Of a DNA stretch of 64,000 nucleotides, positions 41,595 to 50,573 are shown piece by piece (the first letter of the stretch is position 1; the number at the start of each line of letters is the position of its first letter). Location: assembly GCF_001544875.2 (NCBI RefSeq), contig NZ_FCOA02000014.1, forward strand, positions 120,067-184,066, read 5' to 3'. The DNA is from Caballeronia hypogeia (GTDB lineage: Bacteria > Pseudomonadota > Gammaproteobacteria > Burkholderiales > Burkholderiaceae). The position numbers were made by a program, and so were the translations under genes. The notes below the pieces were generated by a model, which worked only from the letters and a program-made list of their open reading frames with translations, was not told the origin of the DNA and did not search any database.

Positions 41595-43238
41595 ATGTCC
41601 ACGCCAACCAACGTTTCGCCGCCCGGCGCGCCGCGCGCCGCCGTACTCGACGAGGCGCACATCGGCGACATTCGCGGCGCGTTCGGCTCGATCGCGCATC
41701 ACGACACCGCGCCGCGCGGCACCTGGTGGGCGCGTTTGCGCACGCTGCTGGCGATACTCGGGCCCGGCCTCATCGTGATGGTCGGAGACAACGACGCGGG
41801 CGCGTTCGGCACCTACACGCAGGCAGGCCAGAATTACGGGACCACGCTGCTCTGGACCATGCTGCTGCTCGTGCCCGTGCTCTACGTCAATCAGGAGATG
41901 GTGCTGCGTCTCGGCGCTGTGACCGGCGTCGGCCACGCGCGGCTGATCTTCGAGCGCTTCGGCAGGTTCTGGGGCGCGTTCAGCGTCATCGATCTCTTCC
42001 TGCTCAACGCGCTGACCATCGTCACCGAGTTCATCGGGATCACGTTCGTGCTGGACTTCTTCGGCATGCCCAAGGTCGCGGGCGTCTGCATCGCCGCCGC
42101 GCTGACGATGGCCGCGGTCAGCACCGGCGACTTCAGGCGCTTCGAGCGCTTCGCGGTGGTGCTGTGCGTGCTGAGCCTGGTGCTCGTGCCGGTGCTCGTC
42201 ACGATCCATCCGCCGGTCTCGCAGATGACGCGCGATTTCTTCGTGCCGAACTGGCCCGCGCACGCGAAGCTCTCGGATGTGATGCTGCTCGTGATCGGCA
42301 TCGTGGGCACGACGGTCGCGCCGTGGCAACTCTTCTTCCAGCAGAGCTATGTGATCGACAAGCGCATCACGCCGCGCTTCATGAAGTACGAGAAAGCGGA
42401 TCTGTGGATCGGCATCGTGTTCGTGCTGATCGGCGCGGTCGCGATGATGAGCTTCACCGCGGCGCTGTTCTCGGGCCGTCCGGAGTTCGGCAATTTCACC
42501 GACGCGGGCGGCGTGATCGCCGGCCTCGAAAAATACGCGGGCCGCACAGGAGCCACGCTGTTCGCGGTCGCCCTGCTCGACGCGAGCATCATCGGGGCGG
42601 CGGCCGTGTCGCTTTCGACCGCGTACGCGATCGGCGACGTGTTCAAGATTCGCCATTCGCTGCATCGCGGCGTGACGGACGCGAAGGGCTTCTATCTCGT
42701 GTACTTCGGGATCGTCGCGCTCGCGGCGGCCATCGTGCTGATCCCGGGCAGCCCGCTCGGCCTGCTGACGGAAGCGGTGCAGACGCTAGCGGGCGTGCTG
42801 CTGCCGAGCGCAACCGTGTTCCTGCTCCTGCTGTGCAACGACCGCGCCGTGCTCGGTCCGTGGGTCAATTCGAAGAAGCTGAACCTGTTCACCGGCGCGG
42901 TGATATGGGTGCTCGTGATGCTGTCGATCATCCTGACCGCATCCGTGATGTATCCGGATATCAGCGGCGAGACGATGATCGGCGTGCTCGCCGGCGGCAC
43001 TGTGCTTGCCGTCGTCGGGTTCGCGGGCGCGATGCTGTCGCGCCGCGCCCGCCCGGCGACGCAGGCGCTCATCGACCGCACGCAGCGCGACACATGGCGC
43101 ATGCCGGCGCTCGACACGCTCGCGCCGCAGCACATGACCCTCGCGACGCGGGTCTGGATGGGCGTGCTGCGCGGCTATCTGGTGATCGCGGTCGGTCTCG
43201 TGATCTTCAAGGTGCTGCAGATGACCGTGTTCAAGTAG
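41595..43238 (+). CDS. Divergent NRAMP-family divalent metal transporter
   Basis: A 547-residue, 11-12 helix protein of the NRAMP/SLC11 fold with a 45-residue soluble N-terminus. In classical Mn/Fe NRAMPs helix 1 carries DPGN and helix 6 a Met that prefers soft metals. Here helix 1 reads GDNDAGAFGTY (64-74) and helix 6 GTTVAPWQLFFQ (239-249), so both differ and the Met is missing. This pattern recalls the NRAMP-related Mg2+ transporters. A manganese or iron role is therefore less likely than transport of Mg2+ or another hard cation. Confidence 0.8.
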   Translation: MSTPTNVSPPGAPRAAVLDEAHIGDIRGAFGSIAHHDTAPRGTWWARLRTLLAILGPGLIVMVGDNDAGAFGTYTQAGQNYGTTLLWTMLLLVPVLYVNQEMVLRLGAVTGVGHARLIFERFGRFWGAFSVIDLFLLNALTIVTEFIGITFVLDFFGMPKVAGVCIAAALTMAAVSTGDFRRFERFAVVLCVLSLVLVPVLVTIHPPVSQMTRDFFVPNWPAHAKLSDVMLLVIGIVGTTVAPWQLFFQQSYVIDKRITPRFMKYEKADLWIGIVFVLIGAVAMMSFTAALFSGRPEFGNFTDAGGVIAGLEKYAGRTGATLFAVALLDASIIGAAAVSLSTAYAIGDVFKIRHSLHRGVTDAKGFYLVYFGIVALAAAIVLIPGSPLGLLTEAVQTLAGVLLPSATVFLLLLCNDRAVLGPWVNSKKLNLFTGAVIWVLVMLSIILTASVMYPDISGETMIGVLAGGTVLAVVGFAGAMLSRRARPATQALIDRTQRDTWRMPALDTLAPQHMTLATRVWMGVLRGYLVIAVGLVIFKVLQMTVFK

Positions 43239-43253
43239 CGCACGAATTGCGAG

Positions 43254-44639
43254 TCAGTGAACGGCAATGGCCGCGTTGAAGATCAGCACCATGATCAAGC
43301 CCACCACGGCGACGATGGATTGAACCACCGAGATGGTCTTGGTTGCCTCACCCATGGTCATGCCGAAGGACTCCTTGACCATCCAGAAGCCAGCGTGATT
43401 CGCATAGTTGAAGAACAGCGAGCCGCAGCCAATGGACAAGGCCAGCAAAGGCAGGTTCAGGCTGGGATCGGCGCCGGCCAACGGTGCGAGCAAGCCAGCC
43501 GCGCCCACGATGCCCACGGTAGCGGAGCCGGTGGACACGGAGAGCAGCATGGCGATCAGCCAGCCCAGAATCAGAGGGGGAAAGGCAATCTGCTGCGTCA
43601 GATGCACGATGGCGTCGCCCACCTTCGCATCGGTCAGCATTTGCTGGAAGGCCCCGCCCCCCGCGATGATCATGATGATGGAGGCAATGGGCTTGAGACT
43701 CTTGCCCAGCGCTTCGCGCAGTTTTTCCGCATCGCCTCCGCGCGCGATGACCAGCGCCACGGCGGCGAACAGCACGCCGAGCAGCATGGCGATCAAGGGA
43801 TTCCCCAGGAAGCTCGCCACATGCATCGCCGCACTCTTCTTCGGCAACACCATTTCGCATACGGCGTGAACCAGCATCAGGATGGCGGGCAGCAAGGCTG
43901 CCAGCACGCCGAGCCCGACGCCGGGCCGGGAACCACTGTCGGCCTTCTCCGCGACGGTGAACTGATCCAGCAGAGCCTGATCGGGCGTGGTGCTCATGCG
44001 CGGTGCAATGAAGGCGCCATAGAGCGGGCCGCCCAGAATCATGGCAGGTACGGCGGCGAGAAAGCCATACAGCATGGTGGGGCCCACCGAGGTTTTAAGC
44101 GTGGCGATGGCGGTCAGCGGACCAGGATGGGGCGGGACCATGCCATGCATGGCGGCGAGAGCCGAGATCACGGGAACGCCGACGTACACATAAGCCGAGC
44201 CTTTGAAACGAGCGTGGCTTTCGAGCTTGCGCGCCACGCTGAATATCAGGGGCAGCATGACCACCAGACCCACTTCGAAAAACATGGGGATGCCCACGAT
44301 GAATGCGACCAGCGTCATGGCCCACGGGATCATCCTGTCCGAGGCGCGCTTCAGAATCGCTTCGGCGATTTGCTCCGTGATGCCGGCATCGGCAAGAATC
44401 TTGCCCAGCATGGCGCCCAGTGCGATCACTATCCCCACCGCACCCAGTGTCTTGCCCGCGCCGTTGATCAGGTGCTTGACGATGCTTTCCGGCTCCATGC
44501 CGGTTGCGAAGCCCACGCCGATGGAAACCACGAGCAAGGCAAGAAGCGGATGCATCTTGATGCGCGACACGATGAGCGCGACCAGCACCAGCACGCTGAT
44601 CAGAGCGGTGAGCAACAGTTGTATATCGAGTGGGGTCAT
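43254..44639 (-). CDS. GntP family gluconate/sugar-acid permease
   Basis: A 461-residue inner-membrane permease with 12-14 helices. GAMLGKILADAGITEQIAE near 75-93, MHGMVPPHPGPLTA near 163-176 and GSATVGIVGAAGLLAPL are GntP signatures. Members import gluconate, glycerate, fructuronate or related hydroxy acids with protons. It is convergent with the NRAMP gene (15 bases apart) and stands without a kinase or dehydratase, so the exact sugar acid is open. Its sequence looks slightly less GC-rich than its neighbours, hinting at separate acquisition. Confidence 0.88.
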   Translation of the reverse strand: MTPLDIQLLLTALISVLVLVALIVSRIKMHPLLALLVVSIGVGFATGMEPESIVKHLINGAGKTLGAVGIVIALGAMLGKILADAGITEQIAEAILKRASDRMIPWAMTLVAFIVGIPMFFEVGLVVMLPLIFSVARKLESHARFKGSAYVYVGVPVISALAAMHGMVPPHPGPLTAIATLKTSVGPTMLYGFLAAVPAMILGGPLYGAFIAPRMSTTPDQALLDQFTVAEKADSGSRPGVGLGVLAALLPAILMLVHAVCEMVLPKKSAAMHVASFLGNPLIAMLLGVLFAAVALVIARGGDAEKLREALGKSLKPIASIIMIIAGGGAFQQMLTDAKVGDAIVHLTQQIAFPPLILGWLIAMLLSVSTGSATVGIVGAAGLLAPLAGADPSLNLPLLALSIGCGSLFFNYANHAGFWMVKESFGMTMGEATKTISVVQSIVAVVGLIMVLIFNAAIAVH

Positions 44640-44808
44640 GAACGACTCTTGGGTCTCGGCATTTGTAAAAGAGTCGAAGTTTATTGCATCGGGCTGGGTT
44701 GGTGTGGAGCAATCGACGCCGGCACTGACGTGCTCCCGGTCTCACGCGGCGTGAATGAATTTCATTTGAGGGAGGGTCCGTTCCGGGCCGACCCCAATGA
44801 TCGAATGC

Positions 44809-45336
44809 TCACGTATCTTGCCGCGCGCAGACGGACAGCCAATCCGCCGGATGCTCGATATGGCGCAGAAACGTGTCGAGCCCGCTTCGCGAGAGCGATA
44901 CGCTCGCATGGTTCTCGAGCGGATGAAACAGAAAGCTCGTCTCGCCGTTCAGCTCGACATCGATGACCAGTCGCACGCGTCCCGCCGGGTCATTGATGAG
45001 CGCCAGCGGGCTCAGAGAACCCGTCCGGATGCCCAGCAGCTCGAAGAGCGTGTCCGCGGACGCGAACGACAACCGTTTGCTGCCGAGTGCCGAAGCGAGC
45101 GCGGCAAGATCGAGCGGCTTCGTGGCCGTCGTCACGACGAGGAAGTATTGGTTCTTCTTGTCCTGCAGGAGCAGATTCTTGCAGCGCACGCCCGCCAGCG
45201 ACAGCGTCAACGTGCCGGACTCGGACATGTTGAGCACCGGGTCGTGTTCCTCGCACGAGAACGGAATGCCCATCTCTTCGAGCAGCTTGAGAACGTCGTC
45301 TTTTCCCTGCATGGTGTCGTTCGTGTTCGTTTGCAT
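44809..45336 (-). CDS. YbaK/ProX-type aminoacyl-tRNA deacylase (ProXp-ala-like)
   Basis: A 175-residue stand-alone editing domain. KNLLLQDKKNQYFLVV near 53-69 with the conserved Lys, then FASADTLFELLGIRTGSLSPLALIND, are typical of trans-editing domains that remove alanine from tRNA-Pro. Start at ATG 45336 is chosen for position, seven bases beyond the aspartase stop; a second ATG at 45315 is possible. It is encoded directly after the aspartase gene, and the pair may be co-transcribed without a functional link. Confidence 0.75.
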   Translation of the reverse strand: MQTNTNDTMQGKDDVLKLLEEMGIPFSCEEHDPVLNMSESGTLTLSLAGVRCKNLLLQDKKNQYFLVVTTATKPLDLAALASALGSKRLSFASADTLFELLGIRTGSLSPLALINDPAGRVRLVIDVELNGETSFLFHPLENHASVSLSRSGLDTFLRHIEHPADWLSVCARQDT

Positions 45337-45343
45337 CGAAAGA

Positions 45344-46756
45344 TCAGGCATCGAAGACCGGATATGACGCGCGGCGAATGGCGTCGATCGTCTCATCCTG
45401 AGACAGCAGGCCGGACTCGTCCAGAATCTTCACCAGAGAACGGCCTTCGCTCACGGATTGCCGCGCGAGCTTGCTCACGCGCGCATAGCCGATCTTCGGC
45501 ACGAGCGCGGTTGCGACCGCCATCGATTCCAGCAGGTGCGCCTCATTGCGCGCGACATCGGCCTCGATTCCCTTCACGCACTTCTCGCCGAAACGCGCAA
45601 TCCCGTTGGTGAGCAAGGCGATGCTGTCGAACACGCGGGAAGCCACGACCGGCTCGAAGTGGTTGATCTCCAGTTCGCCGTACTGAACCGCCTGCGCGAC
45701 CGCTACATCGTTGCCGACGACCGCGAAGCTCAGCTGGATCATCGCCATCGGCAGGACCGGATTCACCTTGCCCGGCATGATGGACGAACCCGCCTGCGCT
45801 TCCGGCAGCTTCAACTCCCCGAGTCCTCCAACCGGACCCGACGACAGCACGGTCAGATCGGACGCGATCTTCGCCAGCGACACCGCGCACGTGCGCAGTT
45901 CGGCCGAGACGCGCGAGAACACATCCATGTTCTGCATCGCGTCGAACGGATTGGCCGGCGCCTGATATTCGACGCCCGTGACGCTGCGCAGATGCGCGTA
46001 CACCGCCGCGCGATACCCCGCCGGCGCGCCGAAGCCCGTGCCGATCGCCGTGCCGCCGAGCGGCAGCGTGCGAAGCTTGCCGCGCACCGCGGCCAGCTCT
46101 TCCGCCAGGCGCGCCGTCAGGGATGCGTAGCCGCCGAAGAGCTGGCCGAGACGCATCGGCTGCGCATCCTGCAGACAGGTGCGGCCGAGATGCAGGACAT
46201 CGGCGAACTCGATGGCTTTGCCGTCGAAAAGGCTCGCGAGTTTCGTGACCTCCTCGATGAGCGAGCCGAGCATCGCGTACGTGGCGATCTTCAATGCGGC
46301 AGGATAGGCATCGTTGGTCGATTGCGAGCGGTTGACATGGTCGTTCGGATGAACGACCTCGTAGTTGCCGGCGGCGTGCCCCAGGATTTGCTGCGCACGA
46401 TTCGCGATGACCTCGTTGAAGTTCATGTTGGTCGACGTGCCGCCCGAGCCTTCCATCAGATCGACCACGAGCGAGGCATCGAACTTCCCTTCGATCACTT
46501 CCCTGCATGCCGCGACGATCGCCTCGCACTGCTCGCCGTTGATAACCTCGTTGTCGCGATTGGCCAGCGCCGCCGCCCATTTGACCTGCGCGAAAGCGTC
46601 GCGAAACGCGGAATAATAGGCGATGTTCAACGGCGACACCGTGAGATTCTCGACCCCGCGAACCGTGTTCACGCCGTACAGCCTGTCACCGGGAATGGCG
46701 ACTTCGCCGACATAGTCACGTTCGATGCGAGCTTCGCTCTGAGCAGTCTTATTCAT
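45344..46756 (-). CDS. aspA: Aspartate ammonia-lyase (aspartase)
   Basis: A 470-residue fumarase/aspartase-superfamily enzyme. EGSGGTSTNMNFNEVIANRA (102-121), NRSQSTNDAYPAALKIA near 142-158 and the signature GSSIMPGKVNP (323-333) are all present. Aspartase removes ammonia from L-aspartate to give fumarate. E. coli AspA has 478 residues. A closely related lyase specificity cannot be excluded. RBS AAGGA sits six bases before the ATG. Its start overlaps the end of a LysR gene by eight bases, an arrangement that links expression to the regulator. Confidence 0.8.
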   Translation of the reverse strand: MNKTAQSEARIERDYVGEVAIPGDRLYGVNTVRGVENLTVSPLNIAYYSAFRDAFAQVKWAAALANRDNEVINGEQCEAIVAACREVIEGKFDASLVVDLMEGSGGTSTNMNFNEVIANRAQQILGHAAGNYEVVHPNDHVNRSQSTNDAYPAALKIATYAMLGSLIEEVTKLASLFDGKAIEFADVLHLGRTCLQDAQPMRLGQLFGGYASLTARLAEELAAVRGKLRTLPLGGTAIGTGFGAPAGYRAAVYAHLRSVTGVEYQAPANPFDAMQNMDVFSRVSAELRTCAVSLAKIASDLTVLSSGPVGGLGELKLPEAQAGSSIMPGKVNPVLPMAMIQLSFAVVGNDVAVAQAVQYGELEINHFEPVVASRVFDSIALLTNGIARFGEKCVKGIEADVARNEAHLLESMAVATALVPKIGYARVSKLARQSVSEGRSLVKILDESGLLSQDETIDAIRRASYPVFDA

Positions 46757-47732
46757 GGAGATTCCTTCCGCCAACGGTAATGAGTTTTTCAATGTCCCCG
46801 CCAAGCGCGGCCAGCCTCGGCAGGAAAGATGTCTCGATGACTTCGCGCGCCGTATCGCACGCGTCATCGAAGAAAGCGTTGTATTCGTCCCGGCGCGCCA
46901 CGAGGTACAACGAGCGCTCCAGTCCCAGCTTCTCGACCACATGCGCGGCGACGTTGCCCGCATGCGTGACGCCCTGAAGCAAGCACATCGGCGAGGTAAT
47001 CGCCCAGCCGATGCCTTCCGCCACCATCGATGTCAAAGCATCGGCGTTGTCCAGTTCGAGCCGCGCCGGTGCGCGAATCTCGACGCGCCGAAGGTATCGC
47101 TCGATCTGCATGCCCACTTGCGACGTCCGGTTGAACCTCACGATCGGCATGCTGTTGATCAGCGCGCGCATGTCGTCGATGGTCTTCACTGAAATTCCGA
47201 GGCCCTTCGGCGTTATCACGAAGTAGCGTTCGGAAAACAGCCGGTAACGCACGACGTCGTTGGCATCGATCAGCGGGTCGCTCGTGACGATCAGATCGAG
47301 GTCGCGGCGCAGAAGCGCTTCGCCCTGTTGCGGGCTCAGGCCCGTGCGAATCGACAACTGCGACACCTTGCCGAGCAGCTTCTTCGTGAAGACCGAGCCG
47401 CACGTGGACGCGAACGAATCGACCAGTCCGATGCGCAAGTCGGGCTTGATGCCACGTCCCGCTTCGACGACCTGCGCCTTGAGATTGGCGATTTCCTCGC
47501 TCAGCACCGCGCCGCGGTTTCTCAGCGCGATGCCGAACGGAGTCAGCGCCATCGGCCGCGTCGCCCGGTTCACCAGCACGACGCCCAGTTCTTCTTCCAG
47601 TTGCCGGATGATCTGCGATACGCCCGACTGCGATATGCCCATCCGCGTCGCCGCGGCGGACATGCTGCCCTCCTCCGCGACGGCGACGAAGACCTGCACG
47701 GCGTGCATATCGATGGGTTTGTTCGACGGCAT
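46749..47732 (-). CDS. LysR family regulator overlapping the aspartase gene
   Basis: A 327-residue regulator: helix-turn-helix HAVQVFVAVAEEGSMSAAATRMG and SGVSQIIRQLEEELGVVLV in residues 10-56, effector domain to the end. ATG 47732 follows AGGAC with suitable spacing; an upstream ATG at 47759 is weaker. It runs in the same direction as aspA and overlaps its start by eight bases, rather than being divergent as most LysR genes are. It likely controls itself, aspA and perhaps the MFS gene upstream. Confidence 0.87.
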   Translation of the reverse strand: MPSNKPIDMHAVQVFVAVAEEGSMSAAATRMGISQSGVSQIIRQLEEELGVVLVNRATRPMALTPFGIALRNRGAVLSEEIANLKAQVVEAGRGIKPDLRIGLVDSFASTCGSVFTKKLLGKVSQLSIRTGLSPQQGEALLRRDLDLIVTSDPLIDANDVVRYRLFSERYFVITPKGLGISVKTIDDMRALINSMPIVRFNRTSQVGMQIERYLRRVEIRAPARLELDNADALTSMVAEGIGWAITSPMCLLQGVTHAGNVAAHVVEKLGLERSLYLVARRDEYNAFFDDACDTAREVIETSFLPRLAALGGDIEKLITVGGRNLHE

Positions 47733-47799
47733 GGCGTGTCCTCGAGTGAACGTCAGCATTCTGGTTCAGGCATCCGCCTGCCGTCATGACGCAAGGACA

Positions 47800-49197
47800 T
47801 CAGAGGCGCGTCTTTCGGCCCGACGATGCGGAGATCGCGAACGTGGCGTCGTGATGTCCGGCAGCCTCCAGTGCGTTGCCGGCGACGTCGCCCGACTTCA
47901 AGTCGGACAGACTCTCGCTGCCGGTCTCGGGCGCCATGAAGTGACAGAAGACGCCGCCGAAGAGCAGCACCGCGACGCACACGCCCAACGCCGCGTGAAT
48001 GCCCACCTGCTGGACGGCGATCGGCAGCAGGAACGTGCTGATCGCCGAACCGAAGCGGCTGGAAGCAACCGCGAGGCCCACGCCCGAGGCGCGCAGATGC
48101 GTCGGGAAAAGCTCGGGTGGATAGACGAATTCGAGGTTCGCGGCCGCCGAGAGAATGCACGCGAAGATGCCGAAGAAGAGCATCGTACCGATGGGGCCGA
48201 AGCTCGCGTACGTCAGCACGGCGAGCCCGAGCGCCGCCAGATAAAACGTTCCGAGCAGGAAGGTGCGGCGGGAAATGCGGTCGATCAGCAGCAGGCCGAT
48301 CACGGCGCCCGCGAGAAGCAGGACGTTGTAGACGAGCCCGCCGACGAACTTGTCCTTCACGTGCAGCGCCTCGAGAACCTTGGGTGCGAAGGTGCCCAGC
48401 GCGAAGTAAGGAATGACCTGACAGGTATAGAACACGCAGCCAACCAGCGTGTTCTTGCGCCAGCGCGGCGAAAACAACTGCGACCATGCGCCTTCGCGTT
48501 GCTGCGGCGCTGCGGCCGTTGTCGCGAGCGTGACCTCGGAGCCGAATTTGCGACGCACGATGGCAAGCGCTTCCTCGCCGCGCCCGCGCTTCATGAGCCA
48601 CATCGGCGACTCGGGCACGATCAGGCGGAACGGAAGAATCAGCAGCGCGGGAACGCCGCTCGCCGCCAGCATGATTCGCCATGCATCGGGTCCGATATCG
48701 CGCATGGCGAAGCCCGCGAGGTACGCACCGACATAGCCCGCCGCCCACGCCGCCGCCAGCACGCTCAGCAGACGGCCACGGTAACGGCGCGGCGAGTATT
48801 CGGTCACGAGAGACTTGCTCACGACGTAGTCGGCACCCAGAATCAGCCCCAGCGCGAGACGCAAAACCAGCAATTGCGCGGGCGAGGTCACGAAATACTG
48901 CGCGGCCGAGACGAGCGCGAAGAGCAGCATGTCCCACGCGAAAATCGTCCGGCGGCCGTACTTGTCCGCGATCGGACCCGCCAGCATGCTGCCGAAGAAG
49001 AGTCCTGCGAGCGATGCCGCGCCGAGCAGTCCCATCCACAGCGCATCGAGATGCAGCGGCCCGGCCGCCATGCTCACCGCAATGCCGATGATGCCGAGCA
49101 CGAAGCCATCGCTGAACTGACCGCCGGTGCCGCTGAACGCAACGCCCACATGAAATGGGCGAAGAGGCAAGTCTTCGAGTAATACCTGTTTGCTCAC
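47800..49197 (-). CDS. MFS transporter, metabolite:H+ symporter/sugar-porter type
   Basis: A 465-residue 12-helix carrier. GLFFGSMLAGPIADKYGRR near 64-83, PESPMWLMKRGR, RISRRTFLL and PPELFPTHLRASG mark the sugar-porter/metabolite symporter group. A long charged C-terminal tail (about 425-465) follows the last helix. It is upstream of the LysR-aspA pair in the same direction, 67 bases away, so it may import aspartate, fumarate or another organic acid for aspartase. Inference only. Confidence 0.85.
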   Translation of the reverse strand: MSKQVLLEDLPLRPFHVGVAFSGTGGQFSDGFVLGIIGIAVSMAAGPLHLDALWMGLLGAASLAGLFFGSMLAGPIADKYGRRTIFAWDMLLFALVSAAQYFVTSPAQLLVLRLALGLILGADYVVSKSLVTEYSPRRYRGRLLSVLAAAWAAGYVGAYLAGFAMRDIGPDAWRIMLAASGVPALLILPFRLIVPESPMWLMKRGRGEEALAIVRRKFGSEVTLATTAAAPQQREGAWSQLFSPRWRKNTLVGCVFYTCQVIPYFALGTFAPKVLEALHVKDKFVGGLVYNVLLLAGAVIGLLLIDRISRRTFLLGTFYLAALGLAVLTYASFGPIGTMLFFGIFACILSAAANLEFVYPPELFPTHLRASGVGLAVASSRFGSAISTFLLPIAVQQVGIHAALGVCVAVLLFGGVFCHFMAPETGSESLSDLKSGDVAGNALEAAGHHDATFAISASSGRKTRL

Positions 49198-49399
49198 GTC
49201 CGTCTCCTGTCTCTGGTACGGCGCTCATGTCGATGCGCCTTGAAAACCAGTGTAGAGCGGTGACTTCAGAAAAACAGCAGCTGGCTTGACAGTATCACTA
49301 ACTCTAATACTGCTTTCCAGACGGCGTGAAATTGGCCTTCCCGCTTCAGGAACGAAGCATGCGGCGATGCTTGGGTTTCAACCAACGGAGCGCACAATC

Positions 49400-49618
49400 A
49401 TGTCTCATCGACTCAAGACAGGCGATCGCGTCACGTGGAACACTCCGCAGGGGATGACGACCGGCACGGTCGTCCGCAGGATCATCAGGGACACGGAGCT
49501 GGACGGCGAAATGGTCGCCGCATCGAAGGAAGACCCGCGTTACGAAGTCGAAACCGAGAAGAGCGGCCAGCACGCGGTGCATCGCGCCGACGGTCTGGAG
49601 AAGGTGCACAAGCACTGA
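49400..49618 (+). CDS. DUF2945 / hypervirulence-associated (HVA1 Tudor-type) small protein
   Basis: A 72-residue protein: HRLKTGDRVTWNTPQG near 3-18, GTVVRRI, then DPRYEVETEKSGQHAVHRA and a charged end. This is the DUF2945 pattern, a small SH3/Tudor-like barrel. Function in bacteria is unknown. ATG 49400 lies after CGGAG at modest spacing. It has no operon partner. Confidence 0.75.
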   Translation: MSHRLKTGDRVTWNTPQGMTTGTVVRRIIRDTELDGEMVAASKEDPRYEVETEKSGQHAVHRADGLEKVHKH

Positions 49619-49620
49619 TC

Positions 49621-49638
49621 CGCGCGGCTTGCCGCGCG
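49621..49638 (+). terminator. CGCGCGG hairpin after the DUF2945 gene
   Basis: CGCGCGG-CTTG-CCGCGCG, a perfect 7-bp stem two bases after the stop codon. There is no T-run, so termination may be weak or bidirectional toward the convergent gene at 49684. Confidence 0.4.
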
Positions 49639-49683
49639 TCGCATATGTGACCGGGCTGGCGACAGTTCAGGCGGCGCGCCCGA

Positions 49684-50262
49684 TTATCCGGTCTTCAATC
49701 GTCCGGCGACCTTGTACGCGCAGAGGTTGACGCCGGACGGCGTTGCCCGGGTGCTGACGAGTTCGAAGGAGCACGGCCGGGTTCCCTCGGCGAAGAAGCG
49801 CTTGCCCGCGCCCAACAGGACCGGATAGACGACCAGCAGGACTGCATCCGCCAGCCCCTGTTCGAGCAGCGTCGAGGTCAGCGTGGAACTGCCCCACACA
49901 ATCACGTCGGGGCCCGGCTGCGACTTGATGCGGCGAATGCCCTCGAAAGCGTCGGGCCCAACCCACTCGAACGGCCCCCATTCAAGACTTTCCGGACGAT
50001 GCGTCGCGACATATTTAGTGGCCGCATTCAGGCCATCCGCCATCGGACTGCCCGGCGCTTTCGGCCAGAAGGCCGACCACATATCGTAGGTGCGGCGGCC
50101 CAGCAGCAGATCGAAGCGCCCGCCATGCTCGGCGAAGAGCGCATCCCGGCCAGCCGAAGTGCGATAGGGTGCGGTCCAGTCGGCGTGGGGGAAATCGTCT
50201 TCGCCGGAGGCCTGGATCACACCGTCCAGCGATATGTGCTCCATGATCCTGAGCTTTCTCAT
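49684..50262 (-). CDS. RibD C-terminal / dihydrofolate reductase-like protein
   Basis: A 192-residue reductase-fold protein: MRKLRIMEHISLDGVIQASG (start strand), DLLLGRRTYDMWSAFWP near 51-67, VIVWGSSTLTSTLLEQGLADA near 120-140 and PVLLGAGKRFF. It is the YyaP/YwjB-type single domain related to the reductase of RibD and to DHFR. NADPH dependence is expected; the substrate is unknown. It stands alone, divergent from the FAD-oxidase gene at 50574. Confidence 0.82.
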   Translation of the reverse strand: MRKLRIMEHISLDGVIQASGEDDFPHADWTAPYRTSAGRDALFAEHGGRFDLLLGRRTYDMWSAFWPKAPGSPMADGLNAATKYVATHRPESLEWGPFEWVGPDAFEGIRRIKSQPGPDVIVWGSSTLTSTLLEQGLADAVLLVVYPVLLGAGKRFFAEGTRPCSFELVSTRATPSGVNLCAYKVAGRLKTG

Positions 50263-50573
50263 GCGCGTCTCCCGAATGTTTCGTGTGAAGCAACCAGGCT
50301 AGCAGGTGAAGAGTCGCTGCGGCATCGGTCGCATCTACATTCACATCTTCGTACAAGAGGTTTCGCGCATTATGCATGCGATGCCGATGCGTTGAAGCGT
50401 GGCAGACGCCGCGGGCCCGCAGCCATGCAATCAACTCATGACTTTCATGAAATATTTTCGATTGTCCGCGTCTCCGCACTCTGAATATATTGCCGGTTAC
50501 CGATTCGCGCGTGCGCGTCGAGCATTCCGACAGAAGCATTCGCGGGCCGTCAACATCTCTATCCGGTGAACTG
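50263..50573. other. Divergent intergenic region
   Basis: Between the RibD-like gene and the divergent FAD-oxidase gene. It should hold both promoters. I see no strong palindrome, hairpin or small coding frame; only GGTGA (50564-50568) before the oxidase ATG is recognisable. Confidence 0.4.
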
